Assembly: GCA_947494865.1 (NCBI GenBank)
Contig: CANMAT010000038.1
Location: 1-12,604, forward strand
Length of the DNA: 12,604 bases
Source of the DNA: Deltaproteobacteria bacterium
GTDB taxonomy: Bacteria > Myxococcota_A > Polyangia > Polyangiales > Ga0077539
Direction: 5' to 3'
Shown in pieces: positions 7,097 through 12,604 of this stretch. The first letter of the stretch is position 1, and the number at the start of each line of letters is the position of its first letter. The notes under the pieces were generated by a model that saw only the letters and a program-made list of their open reading frames with translations, was not told where the DNA came from and searched no databases. A program made the translations under genes and the position numbers.

Positions 7097-7510
7097 ATGC
7101 TCTCCCCCAAGAAGGTCAAGCACCGCAAGCAGCAGAAGGGCAACCTGAAGGGCACCGCGTACCGCGGCTCTGATGTGTCCTTCGGTGACTTCGGGCTTCA
7201 GGTGACCGAGTCCGGCAAGGTTTCGGCACGCCAGATCGAAGCGGCCCGTATGGCGATCACGAGGCACGTGAAGCGCGCGGGCAAGCTCTGGATCCGGGTG
7301 TTCCCTGACAAGCCCATCACGAAGAAGCCCCTCGAGACCCGCATGGGTCACGGTAAAGGCAACGTGGAAGAGTGGGTCGCCGTGGTGACTCCGGGCCGCG
7401 TGCTCTACGAGCTCGGCGGCGTGCCCGAAGACATGGCGCGCGAGGCGTTCCGCCTGGCGGGTCACAAGCTCCCTGTAGCGGTGAAGGTTCTCACCCGCGC
7501 GATCGGGTAG
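7097..7510 (+). CDS. rplP: 50S ribosomal protein L16
   Basis: Late-assembly large-subunit protein near the A and P site tRNA elbows. The 137 residues open with MLSPKKVKHRKQQKGNLKG and contain SARQIEAARMAITRHVKR, the RMGHGKGNVEEWVAVVTPGR loop, and EDMAREAFRLAGHKLPV near the C-terminus; length equals the usual 136-140. AGAGGA just upstream of the ATG supports the start. Gap to rpsC is 23 bases and to rpmC 12. Confidence 0.97.
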   Translation: MLSPKKVKHRKQQKGNLKGTAYRGSDVSFGDFGLQVTESGKVSARQIEAARMAITRHVKRAGKLWIRVFPDKPITKKPLETRMGHGKGNVEEWVAVVTPGRVLYELGGVPEDMAREAFRLAGHKLPVAVKVLTRAIG

Positions 7511-7522
7511 TGGAGATCTGAG

Positions 7523-7741
7523 ATGGCGAAGACGCTTAACACAGCGGACCTGCGGTCCAAAAGCAACGAGGAGCTCGCGTCGTTCATTGCAACGACGACG
7601 AAGGAACTCGTCGAGGTCCGCTTCCAGAACTACACCAACCAGCTCGCTGACACGAGCCGGATCGGTAAGCTGCGCCGCGACCTCGCGCGCGCTCTCACCG
7701 AGAAGAGCTCGCGCGCCGTGACGGCTGCTGCGAAGGCGTGA
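7523..7741 (+). CDS. rpmC: 50S ribosomal protein L29
   Basis: Small two-helix protein at the exit-tunnel rim beside L23, part of the docking area for signal recognition particle and trigger factor. The 72 residues show the family pattern: LRSKSNEELASFIATTTKEL, VRFQNYTNQLADTSRIGKLRR and DLARALTEK. The N-terminus and the Ala-rich C-terminus are slightly longer than the 63-residue E. coli form. Identity also rests on position between rplP and rpsQ. GGAG lies upstream of the ATG. Confidence 0.94.
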   Translation: MAKTLNTADLRSKSNEELASFIATTTKELVEVRFQNYTNQLADTSRIGKLRRDLARALTEKSSRAVTAAAKA

Positions 7742-7751
7742 GGAGACTGCG

Positions 7752-8051
7752 ATGACGGACGCGAACGCGGCTACGAGCGCCCACGGTACCGAGAAGCACG
7801 GCGTGAAGCGCACGCTGGTGGGTAAGGTCACCAGCGCGAAAATGACCAAGACCGTCGTGGTCGAGGTTGTGCGCTCAGTGCGCCACCCGGTCTACGGCAA
7901 GTACGTGCGTCGGCGCGAGAAGTACAAGGCCCACGACGAGCAGGGGCAGTACAAGCTCGGCGACATGGTCGAGATTCAGGAGCACCGCCCCCTGTCGCGC
8001 GAGAAGCGCTGGGCTGTGATCAAGCTGATCAGCCGACCCGAAGAGACGTGA
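7752..8051 (+). CDS. rpsQ: 30S ribosomal protein S17
   Basis: Primary 16S rRNA-binding protein with an OB fold. The conserved part runs from LVGKVTSAKMTKTVVVEV through VRHPVYGKYVRRREKYKAHDE, KLGDMVEIQEHRPLSREKRW to the end. Its 99 residues exceed the usual 80-87 through a polar N-terminal addition of about 14 residues (MTDANAATSAHGTEKHG). AGGAG 7 bases before the ATG supports the longer start. It lies 10 bases from both neighbours. Confidence 0.96.
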   Translation: MTDANAATSAHGTEKHGVKRTLVGKVTSAKMTKTVVVEVVRSVRHPVYGKYVRRREKYKAHDEQGQYKLGDMVEIQEHRPLSREKRWAVIKLISRPEET

Positions 8052-8061
8052 GGAAGTCGCC

Positions 8062-8430
8062 ATGATCCAGATGCGCACGATTCTCGATGTGGCCGACAAC
8101 TCCGGTGCTCGCCTGGTGCAATGCATCAAGGTGCTCGGCGGCTCGCGCCGCAAGTACGCGGGCCTCGGTGATGTGATCGTGGTGAGCGTGAAGGAAGCGC
8201 TCCCCAACATGAAGGTGAAGAAGGGCCAGACCGCTCGCGCGGTGGTCGTTCGCACCACGCGTGAGTATGCGCGCCCCGACGGGTCGTACGTGAAGTTCGA
8301 CGCGAACTCGGCGGTGCTGATCGACAAGGAGGGCGCTCCCATCGGGACGCGCATCTTCGGGCCGGTCGCCCGTGAGCTTCGCGGCAAGAACTTCATGAAG
8401 ATCATCTCGCTGGCGCCGGAGGTGATCTGA
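8062..8430 (+). CDS. rplN: 50S ribosomal protein L14
   Basis: Large-subunit protein at the interface with 16S rRNA (bridge B8). The 122 residues equal the standard length. Visible signatures are MIQMRTILDVADNSGARLVQ, IKVLGGSRRKYAGLGDVIVV, KKGQTARAVVVRT, FDANSAVLIDKEGAPIGTRI and the closing ARELRGKNFMKIISLAPEVI. GAGGAAG precedes the ATG. The stop overlaps the rplX start by one base (TGATG), and the rplX ribosome site lies inside the last rplN codons. Confidence 0.98.
   Translation: MIQMRTILDVADNSGARLVQCIKVLGGSRRKYAGLGDVIVVSVKEALPNMKVKKGQTARAVVVRTTREYARPDGSYVKFDANSAVLIDKEGAPIGTRIFGPVARELRGKNFMKIISLAPEVI
8418..8427 (+). promoter_or_regulatory. Full-length Shine-Dalgarno site of rplX
   Basis: GGAGGTGATC, embedded in the final codons of rplN, matches the ten-base complement of the 16S rRNA 3' end with no mismatch, 7 bases (from the GGAGG core) before the rplX ATG. 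It is the strongest ribosome site in the window. Confidence 0.75.
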
Positions 8431-8759
8431 TGAGCCTCGCGAGAGTCCACAAGGGCGACAACGTGATCGTCATCTCGGGCAAGGACAAGGGCAAGACCGG
8501 CAAGGTGCTGTCCATCTCCCCCGAGCACGAGAAGGTGGTCGTCGAGGGTATCAACCTGCAGAAGCGCCACACCAAGGCCACGATGCGCAATCGTGAGGGT
8601 GGGATCTTCGAGCGCGAGCACCCCATTCACGTGTCGAAGGTGATGCCTGTCGACCCGGAGACTGGCAAGGGCACGCGGGTGAAGGTTCGGGTCGATGCAG
8701 ACGGTTCGAAGGTTCGCCTTGCCAAGAGCGGCAAGGAGATCAAGCACGAGACCGTGTGA
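8430..8759 (+). CDS. rplX: 50S ribosomal protein L24
   Basis: Early-assembly 23S rRNA-binding protein with a KOW/SH3-like barrel near the tunnel exit. The 109 residues include VHKGDNVIVISGKDKGKTGK (the KOW motif), VVVEGINLQKRHTK, EGGIFEREHPIHVSKVMPVD and the C-terminal KVRLAKSGKEI. Length is normal (about 104). The ATG overlaps the rplN stop by one base, so the pair is probably coupled. It is followed by a 56-base spacer that can fold, then rplE. Confidence 0.96.
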   Translation: MSLARVHKGDNVIVISGKDKGKTGKVLSISPEHEKVVVEGINLQKRHTKATMRNREGGIFEREHPIHVSKVMPVDPETGKGTRVKVRVDADGSKVRLAKSGKEIKHETV

Positions 8760-8770
8760 GCGTGCGAGAC

Positions 8771-8792
8771 CCACGCACCGCAACGTGTGTGG
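8771..8792 (+). promoter_or_regulatory. Hairpin in the rplX-rplE spacer
   Basis: CCACGCAC (8771-8778) pairs with GTGTGTGG (8785-8792) over eight positions including one G-U, with loop CGCAAC. A competing short stem GCGTG/CACGC (8760-8776) overlaps it. In E. coli the translational repressor S8 binds the spc mRNA at this same junction, so the placement is suggestive; the S8-type motif itself was not verified. Confidence 0.4.
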
Positions 8793-8803
8793 AAACGTAA
8801 CGC

Positions 8804-8809
8804 AGAGGA
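8804..8809 (+). promoter_or_regulatory. Shine-Dalgarno site of rplE
   Basis: AGAGGA stands 6 bases before the ATG at 8816. It supports translation of the long N-terminal extension of L5 rather than a start nearer the conserved core. Confidence 0.65.
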
Positions 8810-8815
8810 ACGACG

Positions 8816-9532
8816 ATGGCGGACGACAAGAAGACCAAGGGCGCTGGCGACAAGGCCAAGGGCGCTGACAAGGGCACCGCAAAGCCCCAGGCCAAGGCAG
8901 CTCCCGCTGCCGGCAAGGGCGCCAAGGGTGCGAAGAAGCCCGCAGCTTCCAGCGTGAAGATGGCGGCCGAAGGCACCACCGAGGAGCGTTTTCCTCCGCG
9001 CCTTCGCGACAAGTACCGCGCAGAGGCCGTGCCTGCGCTCATGAAGCAGTTTGCGTACACGAACCACATGCAGGTTCCCCGTGTGCTCAAGGTTACTGTG
9101 AACATGGGCCTGGGCGAGGCGGTCTCGAACGCGAAGATCATCGAGACGGGCGTCGAGCAGGTGCTCGCGATCACGGGCCAGAAGCCCATGATCACCCGTG
9201 CGAGGAAGTCGATCGCGACCTTCAAGCTCCGCGCGGGCCTGGCAATCGGCGTGATGGTCACGCTGCGTCAGGACCGTATGTGGGAGTTCCTGGATCGTCT
9301 GATCACCTTCGCGCTCCCGCGCGTGAGGGATTTCAAGGGCGTGAGCCCCAAAGCCTTCGATGGCAAGGGTAACTATACCCTCGGCATCAAGGAGCAGATC
9401 ATCTTCCCCGAGATCAACTACGATCTCGTGGAGAAGGTGAAGGGGCTCAACATCTCGATTACGACGACCGCGAGGAACGACGAGGAGGGCCGCGCGCTCC
9501 TTCAGCACCTCGGGATGCCGTTCCGTACCTGA
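8816..9532 (+). CDS. rplE: 50S ribosomal protein L5 with long basic N-terminal extension
   Basis: Binds 5S rRNA together with L18 and anchors the central protuberance, contacting P-site tRNA and S13. The core from about residue 59 is canonical: PPRLRDKYRAEAVPALMK, YTNHMQVPRVLKVTVNMGLG (81-100), TGQKPMITRARKSIATFKLR, VMVTLRQDRMWEFLDRLI, LPRVRDFKGVS and GNYTLGIKEQIIFPEINYD. The preceding 58 residues are low-complexity, made mostly of Lys, Ala, Gly and Asp with repeated KGA/AKG units, against none in the 179-residue E. coli protein. A good ribosome site supports this start; an internal Met at 49 is a possible alternative. It lies 56 bases after rplX. Confidence 0.96.
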   Translation: MADDKKTKGAGDKAKGADKGTAKPQAKAAPAAGKGAKGAKKPAASSVKMAAEGTTEERFPPRLRDKYRAEAVPALMKQFAYTNHMQVPRVLKVTVNMGLGEAVSNAKIIETGVEQVLAITGQKPMITRARKSIATFKLRAGLAIGVMVTLRQDRMWEFLDRLITFALPRVRDFKGVSPKAFDGKGNYTLGIKEQIIFPEINYDLVEKVKGLNISITTTARNDEEGRALLQHLGMPFRT

Positions 9533-9557
9533 TTCTGGCTGTAGTGGAGAGACCAAC

Positions 9558-9743
9558 GTGGCACGAGCCTGCGCATTCGCGAAGCTTCAATCCGCACCGA
9601 AGTTCTCGGTGCGTCACCGGAACCGCTGCAAGGTCTGCGGCCGCGCGCGCGGCTACTACCGCAAGTTCGAGCTGTGCCGTGTGTGCCTCCGGGTGTACGC
9701 GCTGCGTGGCGACGTCCCCGGCGTGATCAAGGCGAGCTGGTGA
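9558..9743 (+). CDS. rpsN: 30S ribosomal protein S14, zinc-binding type (S14p/S29e)
   Basis: Small-subunit head protein, 61 residues, of the short zinc-finger form (rpsZ-like, called S14 type Z): C24-x2-C27 and C40-x2-C43 form a complete four-cysteine site. Flanking signatures are APKFSVRHRNRCKVCGRARG, YYRKFELCRVCLR and the terminal GVIKASW. The start is a GTG at 9558 with GGAGAG upstream; the ATG at 9544 is out of frame. The usual MAKK beginning is replaced by MARACAFAKL. It lies 25 bases after rplE and 9 before rpsH. Confidence 0.95.
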   Translation: MARACAFAKLQSAPKFSVRHRNRCKVCGRARGYYRKFELCRVCLRVYALRGDVPGVIKASW

Positions 9744-9752
9744 GAGGCGAAT

Positions 9753-10151
9753 ATGCTTACCGACCCCATCTCTGACATGCTGACCCGGATCCGTAACGCC
9801 ACCATGGCGCGGCACGAGCGCGTGAGCGTTCCCGCGTCGCGCCTCAAGCGCGCGGTGGCCGAGATCCTGGCGTCCGAAGGCTACGTCTCCTCGGTGCAGA
9901 CCGAAGCCGGCGACGACGGGCGCGAGCACCTGACCATGGTGCTCAAATATGGGCGCGATCGCCATCCGGTGATCGAGGGGATCCGCCGGGTCTCCCGCCC
10001 GGGCCGAAGGGTGTACGTCGCGTGCGACGACATCCAGAAGATTCGTCAAGGTCTCGGGATCTCGGTGCTCAGCACATCCCGTGGCGTGATGAGCGACCGT
10101 GAGGCTCGCAAGCAGGGCGTCGGCGGCGAACTGCTCTGCGAGGTCTGGTAG
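9753..10151 (+). CDS. rpsH: 30S ribosomal protein S8
   Basis: Primary binder of the 16S rRNA central domain and, in E. coli, repressor of the spc operon. The 132 residues begin MLTDPISDMLTRIRNATMAR and end with the conserved STSRGVMSDREARKQGVGGE followed by LLCEVW. The middle region VIEGIRRVSRPGRRVYV is also typical. GAGAGG overlapping the rpsN stop serves as ribosome site. If autogenous control is conserved, the likely target is the folded rplX-rplE spacer about 1 kb upstream. Confidence 0.97.
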   Translation: MLTDPISDMLTRIRNATMARHERVSVPASRLKRAVAEILASEGYVSSVQTEAGDDGREHLTMVLKYGRDRHPVIEGIRRVSRPGRRVYVACDDIQKIRQGLGISVLSTSRGVMSDREARKQGVGGELLCEVW

Positions 10152-10160
10152 GAGCTGACA

Positions 10161-10763
10161 ATGTCCCGAATCGGCAAGCGTCCCGTCGAACTCCCCAAGG
10201 GTGTCACCATCACCGCAGGGGCCGACTACTTCGAGGTCAAGGGCCCCAAAGGGGTCGTGCGTCGCGCCATTCCGGGCGGCGTCAACATCGACGTCGCTGG
10301 AAACGTGGCGTCTATCTCGGCGAAGAGCGAAGTCGAGGCCAGCGATGCGTCGCGCATCACGGGTACCGTGCGATCGCACCTCGCCAACGCCGTCAACGGC
10401 GTCGACAAGGGGTACACGCAAGCCCTCAAGCTCGAGGGCACAGGCTACAAGGTCGAGGAGCTTAAGAACAACAAGCTCACCATGACCCTGGGCCTGTCGC
10501 ACAAGGTCGTCTACGACGTCCCCAAGGCGGTCACGGTCACCGTGACGCCCGACAGCAAGCAGACTGTCGTGTGGCTCGACACCGCGGACAAGGACATGCT
10601 CGGCCAGGTCGTGGCTCAGATGCAATCCTTTCGGCCCCCGGAGCCCTACAAGGGCAAGGGTGTGCGGCTCGTGGTGATGAACGAGAAGGCGAAGACCGCG
10701 CAGCCCGAACTGGTCAAGATCCGCGCAAAGGCGGGCAAGGCCGGTAAGGGCGGCAAGAAGTGA
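10161..10763 (+). CDS. rplF: 50S ribosomal protein L6
   Basis: Large-subunit protein with two similar domains near the sarcin-ricin loop and factor-binding site. It opens MSRIGKRPVELPKGVTI, with GPKGVVRRAIP, TVRSHLANAVNGVDKGYTQ, LEGTGYKVE, LGLSHKVVYDVP and the C-terminal QSFRPPEPYKGKGVR (ending at 169). After this the protein continues for 31 residues (LVVMNEKAKTAQPELVKIRA and then a Lys/Gly-rich end), replacing the short YADE-type ending and giving 200 residues against 177 in E. coli. AGGAG overlapping the rpsH stop supports the ATG. Confidence 0.96.
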   Translation: MSRIGKRPVELPKGVTITAGADYFEVKGPKGVVRRAIPGGVNIDVAGNVASISAKSEVEASDASRITGTVRSHLANAVNGVDKGYTQALKLEGTGYKVEELKNNKLTMTLGLSHKVVYDVPKAVTVTVTPDSKQTVVWLDTADKDMLGQVVAQMQSFRPPEPYKGKGVRLVVMNEKAKTAQPELVKIRAKAGKAGKGGKK

Positions 10764-10772
10764 TCTCGTAGC

Positions 10773-10794
10773 CGACGCCGCGAGGGCGGCGTCG
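10773..10794 (+). promoter_or_regulatory. Perfect nine-pair hairpin between rplF and rplR
   Basis: CGACGCCGC (10773-10781) and GCGGCGTCG (10786-10794) pair without mismatch around the loop GAGG, filling most of the 50-base spacer. No T run follows, so an intrinsic terminator is unlikely. An RNA stability, processing or protein-binding element is possible. It ends 12 bases before the rplR ribosome site AGGA. Confidence 0.5.
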
Positions 10795-10813
10795 TACGCG
10801 AGCGAGGAAGACG

Positions 10814-11179
10814 ATGAGCAACAAGGTCGATACCAGGCTGCGGCGTAAGTACCGGATCCGCGCGAAGATCCACGGCACCGCGGAGCGTCCGCGTCTCTCG
10901 GTGTACCGGTCGTCGAAGCACATCTACGCCCAGGTCGTGAATGACGACACGGGCGCGACGCTGGCCTTCGCGGGCACGCTGTCGAAAGACCTGCGCGATG
11001 CGGTCAAGGAAGACCGCAAGGTCGACGCCGCCCGCAAGGTCGGCGAAGCCATCGCGAAGGCGTGCCTCGCTGCGGGCGTGACCCAGGTGGTCTTCGACCG
11101 CAACGGGTACGCCTACCAGGAGCAGAACCGCGTGGGCGTACTCGCCGATGCGGCTCGTAAGGCCGGCCTGAGCTTCTGA
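10814..11179 (+). CDS. rplR: 50S ribosomal protein L18
   Basis: Binds 5S rRNA with L5 in the central protuberance. The 121 residues match the usual length (about 117). Visible are RLRRKYRIRAKIHGTAERPR, LSVYRSSKHIYAQVVNDDTG, a middle helix rich in Lys/Asp, AARKVGEAIAKACLAAGVTQ and the ending VGVLADAARKAGLSF. GAGGAAG precedes the ATG. It follows the folded rplF-rplR spacer and is 24 bases from rpsE. Confidence 0.97.
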   Translation: MSNKVDTRLRRKYRIRAKIHGTAERPRLSVYRSSKHIYAQVVNDDTGATLAFAGTLSKDLRDAVKEDRKVDAARKVGEAIAKACLAAGVTQVVFDRNGYAYQEQNRVGVLADAARKAGLSF

Positions 11180-11203
11180 TCACAGGGAACTGGAGACACG
11201 TCG

Positions 11204-11716
11204 ATGTCGATGGACAACGAAGCGAAGGGCGCCGAGGACAAGGAGCGGGTCGTCCACATCAACCGCGTGGCCAAGGTGGTCAAGGGCGGACGGCGGTTCT
11301 CGTTCTCGGCCCTCGTGGTCGTGGGTGATGAGAACGGCCGCGTGGGCGTCGGTCTCGGCAAGGCCAACGAAGTGCCCGAGGCGATTCGCAAGGGGCACGA
11401 CCAGGCCAAGAAGAACATGTTCTCCGTGCCGCTGACGGGGGGGACCATCCCTCACGAAGTGCTCGGACACTATGGCTCGGGCAAGGTCATGCTGCGCCCT
11501 GCGTCGCCCGGTACGGGCGTAATCGCGGGCGGCGCGGTTCGCGCGGTGGTGGAGAGCGTCGGCATTCGCGACATTCTCACCAAGAGCCTCGGGAGCCGCA
11601 ATCCGCATAACTCGGTGAAGGCCGTCGTCCAGGCGCTCAAGCAGCTCCGCGACATTCAGGCCACCGCCGCGAAGCGGAACAAGCGCCCCGAAGACCTCAC
11701 CGAGACGAGCGCGTAA
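11204..11716 (+). CDS. rpsE: 30S ribosomal protein S5
   Basis: Small-subunit protein at the mRNA entry channel affecting accuracy. The 170 residues show RVVHINRVAKVVKGGRRFSF, VVVGDENGRVGVGLGKANEV, PEAIRKGHDQAKKNM, then TGGTIPHEVLGHYGSGKVML, SPGTGVIAGGAVRAVVESVG and GSRNPHNSVKAVVQAL. This is the double-stranded RNA-binding domain followed by the S5 C-terminal domain, at normal length. GGAG 8 bases before the ATG at 11204 supports this start; a second in-frame ATG at 11210 would remove two residues. Confidence 0.97.
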   Translation: MSMDNEAKGAEDKERVVHINRVAKVVKGGRRFSFSALVVVGDENGRVGVGLGKANEVPEAIRKGHDQAKKNMFSVPLTGGTIPHEVLGHYGSGKVMLRPASPGTGVIAGGAVRAVVESVGIRDILTKSLGSRNPHNSVKAVVQALKQLRDIQATAAKRNKRPEDLTETSA

Positions 11717-11735
11717 GGGAGAGGAACAGTCCGTC

Positions 11736-11930
11736 ATGTCGCACAAGCCCAAGCTCCGCGTGGTTCAGCAGAAGTCCACGATTGGGGAGCGTTACCAGTT
11801 CGAGCGGACCATCTCGGGTCTGGGCCTCCGCGGGCCGAACACCCAGGTGGTCGTCGACAACACCCCGTCGTTCCGGGGAATGATCAAGAAGGTCATTCAC
11901 CTGGTCTCCGTGGAGGAGATCGATGGCTAA
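11736..11930 (+). CDS. rpmD: 50S ribosomal protein L30
   Basis: Small 23S rRNA-binding protein, 64 residues against about 59 in E. coli. The patterns LRVVQQKSTIGERYQFERTI, GLGLRGPNTQVVVDNTPSFR and GMIKKVIHLVSVEE are typical. AGAGGA lies about 10 bases before the ATG. The 3' end overlaps rplO by 8 bases, and the rplO ribosome site GGAGGAG is inside its last codons. Confidence 0.95.
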   Translation: MSHKPKLRVVQQKSTIGERYQFERTISGLGLRGPNTQVVVDNTPSFRGMIKKVIHLVSVEEIDG

Positions 11931-12408
11931 CGTACTCAGCAATCTGCGGGCGCCTCTCGGGGCTGTCCGTAACCGCACCCGTAAGGGCCGCGGCGTCGGT
12001 TCGGGTCTCGGCAAGACCGCCGGCAAGGGGCAGAAGGGCCAGAAGGCTCGTCACCCCGGCAACTTCGGCAAGCTTCAGTTTCAGGGTGGTCAGACGCCGA
12101 TTCAGCGTCGTCTCCCGAAGCGAGGCTTCCGCAACCCGTTCCCCAACGAGCTCGTTGCGGTGAACGTGTCGTCGCTCTCGAAGCGCTTCGCCGATGGCAC
12201 CGTGGTCGACCTCGAGGCCCTCAAGGGCGCGGGGCTGATCGACAGGGACGTCGTCCGCGTGAAGATCCTCGGCGACGGTGACCTCGAGCGCAAGCTCACG
12301 CTCAAGGTGCACGCGATCTCCGCGGGCGCACGGGCGAAGATCGAAACCGCTGGCGGTTCGGTCGAGATCATCGAAGACACGAAGGCCGCCGACGGGGGAA
12401 CGAAGTAG
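11923..12408 (+). CDS. rplO: 50S ribosomal protein L15
   Basis: Late-assembly large-subunit protein with an extended N-terminal arm reaching into 23S rRNA. The 161 residues start MANVLSNLRAPLGAVRNRTR, continue with the glycine/lysine-rich arm KGRGVGSGLGKTAGKGQKGQ, then GGQTPIQRRLPKRGFRNPF and a C-terminal domain with VDLEALKGAGLI, VRVKILGDGDL and KVHAISAGARAKIETAGG. Slightly longer than the 144-residue E. coli form, mainly at the acidic C-terminus. GGAGGAG (11912-11918) precedes the ATG, which overlaps rpmD by 8 bases. A 138-base spacer separates it from secY. Confidence 0.97.
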   Translation: MANVLSNLRAPLGAVRNRTRKGRGVGSGLGKTAGKGQKGQKARHPGNFGKLQFQGGQTPIQRRLPKRGFRNPFPNELVAVNVSSLSKRFADGTVVDLEALKGAGLIDRDVVRVKILGDGDLERKLTLKVHAISAGARAKIETAGGSVEIIEDTKAADGGTK

Positions 12409-12426
12409 CGCCCCCGAGGGGTTGTT

Positions 12427-12484
12427 GAGGGGTGTCGCACCCCGCACCGCCACCACGGCGGATACGGGATCGTGTGCACCCCTC
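12427..12484 (+). promoter_or_regulatory. Alternative stem-loops in the rplO-secY spacer
   Basis: The same left arm can pair two ways. GGGGTG (12429-12434) pairs with CACCCC (12438-12443) around TCG, or GAGGGGTG (12427-12434) pairs over eight positions with CACCCCTC (12477-12484). The longer pairing would enclose a further stem CCGCC/GGCGG (12447-12461). Mutually exclusive foldings before secY resemble an attenuator or translational switch, but no T tract is present. Confidence 0.4.
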
Positions 12485-12546
12485 TATTCCCCTCCGCGCG
12501 GGTCTGTGCTAGACGCCGCCGCGCGACTTCACCAAGGAACCACCGG

Positions 12547-12604
12547 ATGGCTACCAGCGCGCTCGCCAACATCACCAGGATCCCTGAGCTCCGTCGACGG
12601 ATGC
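12547..12604 (+). CDS. secY: SecY, preprotein translocase subunit (3' partial)
   Basis: Only 19 codons are in the window: MATSALANITRIPELRRRM. This matches the start of SecY proteins, where a short amphipathic segment with N-I-x-x-I-P-E-L-R-x-R precedes the first membrane helix. SecY is the channel subunit of the SecYEG translocon in the cytoplasmic membrane. AAGGAA (12534-12539) lies 7 bases before the ATG. Position directly after rplO is the standard spc-operon order. The 138-base gap and its foldable sequence suggest separate control of its level. Confidence 0.9.
   Translation, partial: MATSALANITRIPELRRRM

Noticed and set aside
12410..12426. CCCC/GGGG stem followed by TTGTTG after rplO as an intrinsic terminator
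   Set aside because: Very short stem with a three-base loop and an interrupted T run; too weak.

Overview
This is a high-GC bacterial chromosomal window carrying two core housekeeping blocks side by side. Gene content, codon bias toward G/C in third positions, and the character of MraY, S3 and SecY fit a deltaproteobacterial or Myxococcota-type organism. That assignment is inferred from protein character only and was not tested by search.

Block 1 (1-5468) is the middle of a dcw (division and cell wall) cluster: mraY (5' end cut by the window), murD, ftsW and murG. These make lipid I and lipid II and supply the septal glycan polymerase. The usual mraY-murD adjacency is broken by a reverse-strand gene (1091-1678) for a small histidine-rich fatty acid hydroxylase/sterol desaturase-family protein. 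Its 3' end overlaps the mraY stop. murD then starts at a GTG with no visible Shine-Dalgarno; murD-ftsW-murG are fused tightly by overlapping or abutting codons. The murC-murB-ftsQAZ genes that commonly follow murG are absent.

Junction (5469-5879): a reverse-strand tRNA-Leu(CAA) with encoded CCA sits just after murG. It is followed by about 290 bases without a convincing protein gene. That stretch holds an AT-rich segment with a perfect 16-base palindrome, a second inverted repeat, a good sigma70-like promoter pointing toward the ribosomal genes, and a 12-bp leader hairpin.

Block 2 (5880-12604) is an S10/spc-type ribosomal protein operon that begins abruptly at rplV: rplV-rpsC-rplP-rpmC-rpsQ-rplN-rplX-rplE-rpsN(Zn type)-rpsH-rplF-rplR-rpsE-rpmD-rplO-secY (only the first 19 SecY codons are in the window). 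The order is canonical, but rpsJ-rplC-rplD-rplW-rplB-rpsS are not upstream. Most gaps are 9-25 bases; the wider ones (rplX-rplE, rplF-rplR, rplO-secY) each contain a strong potential hairpin.

Several ribosomal proteins carry unusual additions: a KH-domain insertion in S3, a 58-residue Lys/Ala-rich N-terminus on L5, and a 37-residue tail on L22. I see no mobile element, CRISPR, phage or defence system. The most interesting signals are the hydroxylase inserted in dcw, the dcw/ribosomal cluster junction at a tRNA, the ribosomal protein extensions and the structured spacers.
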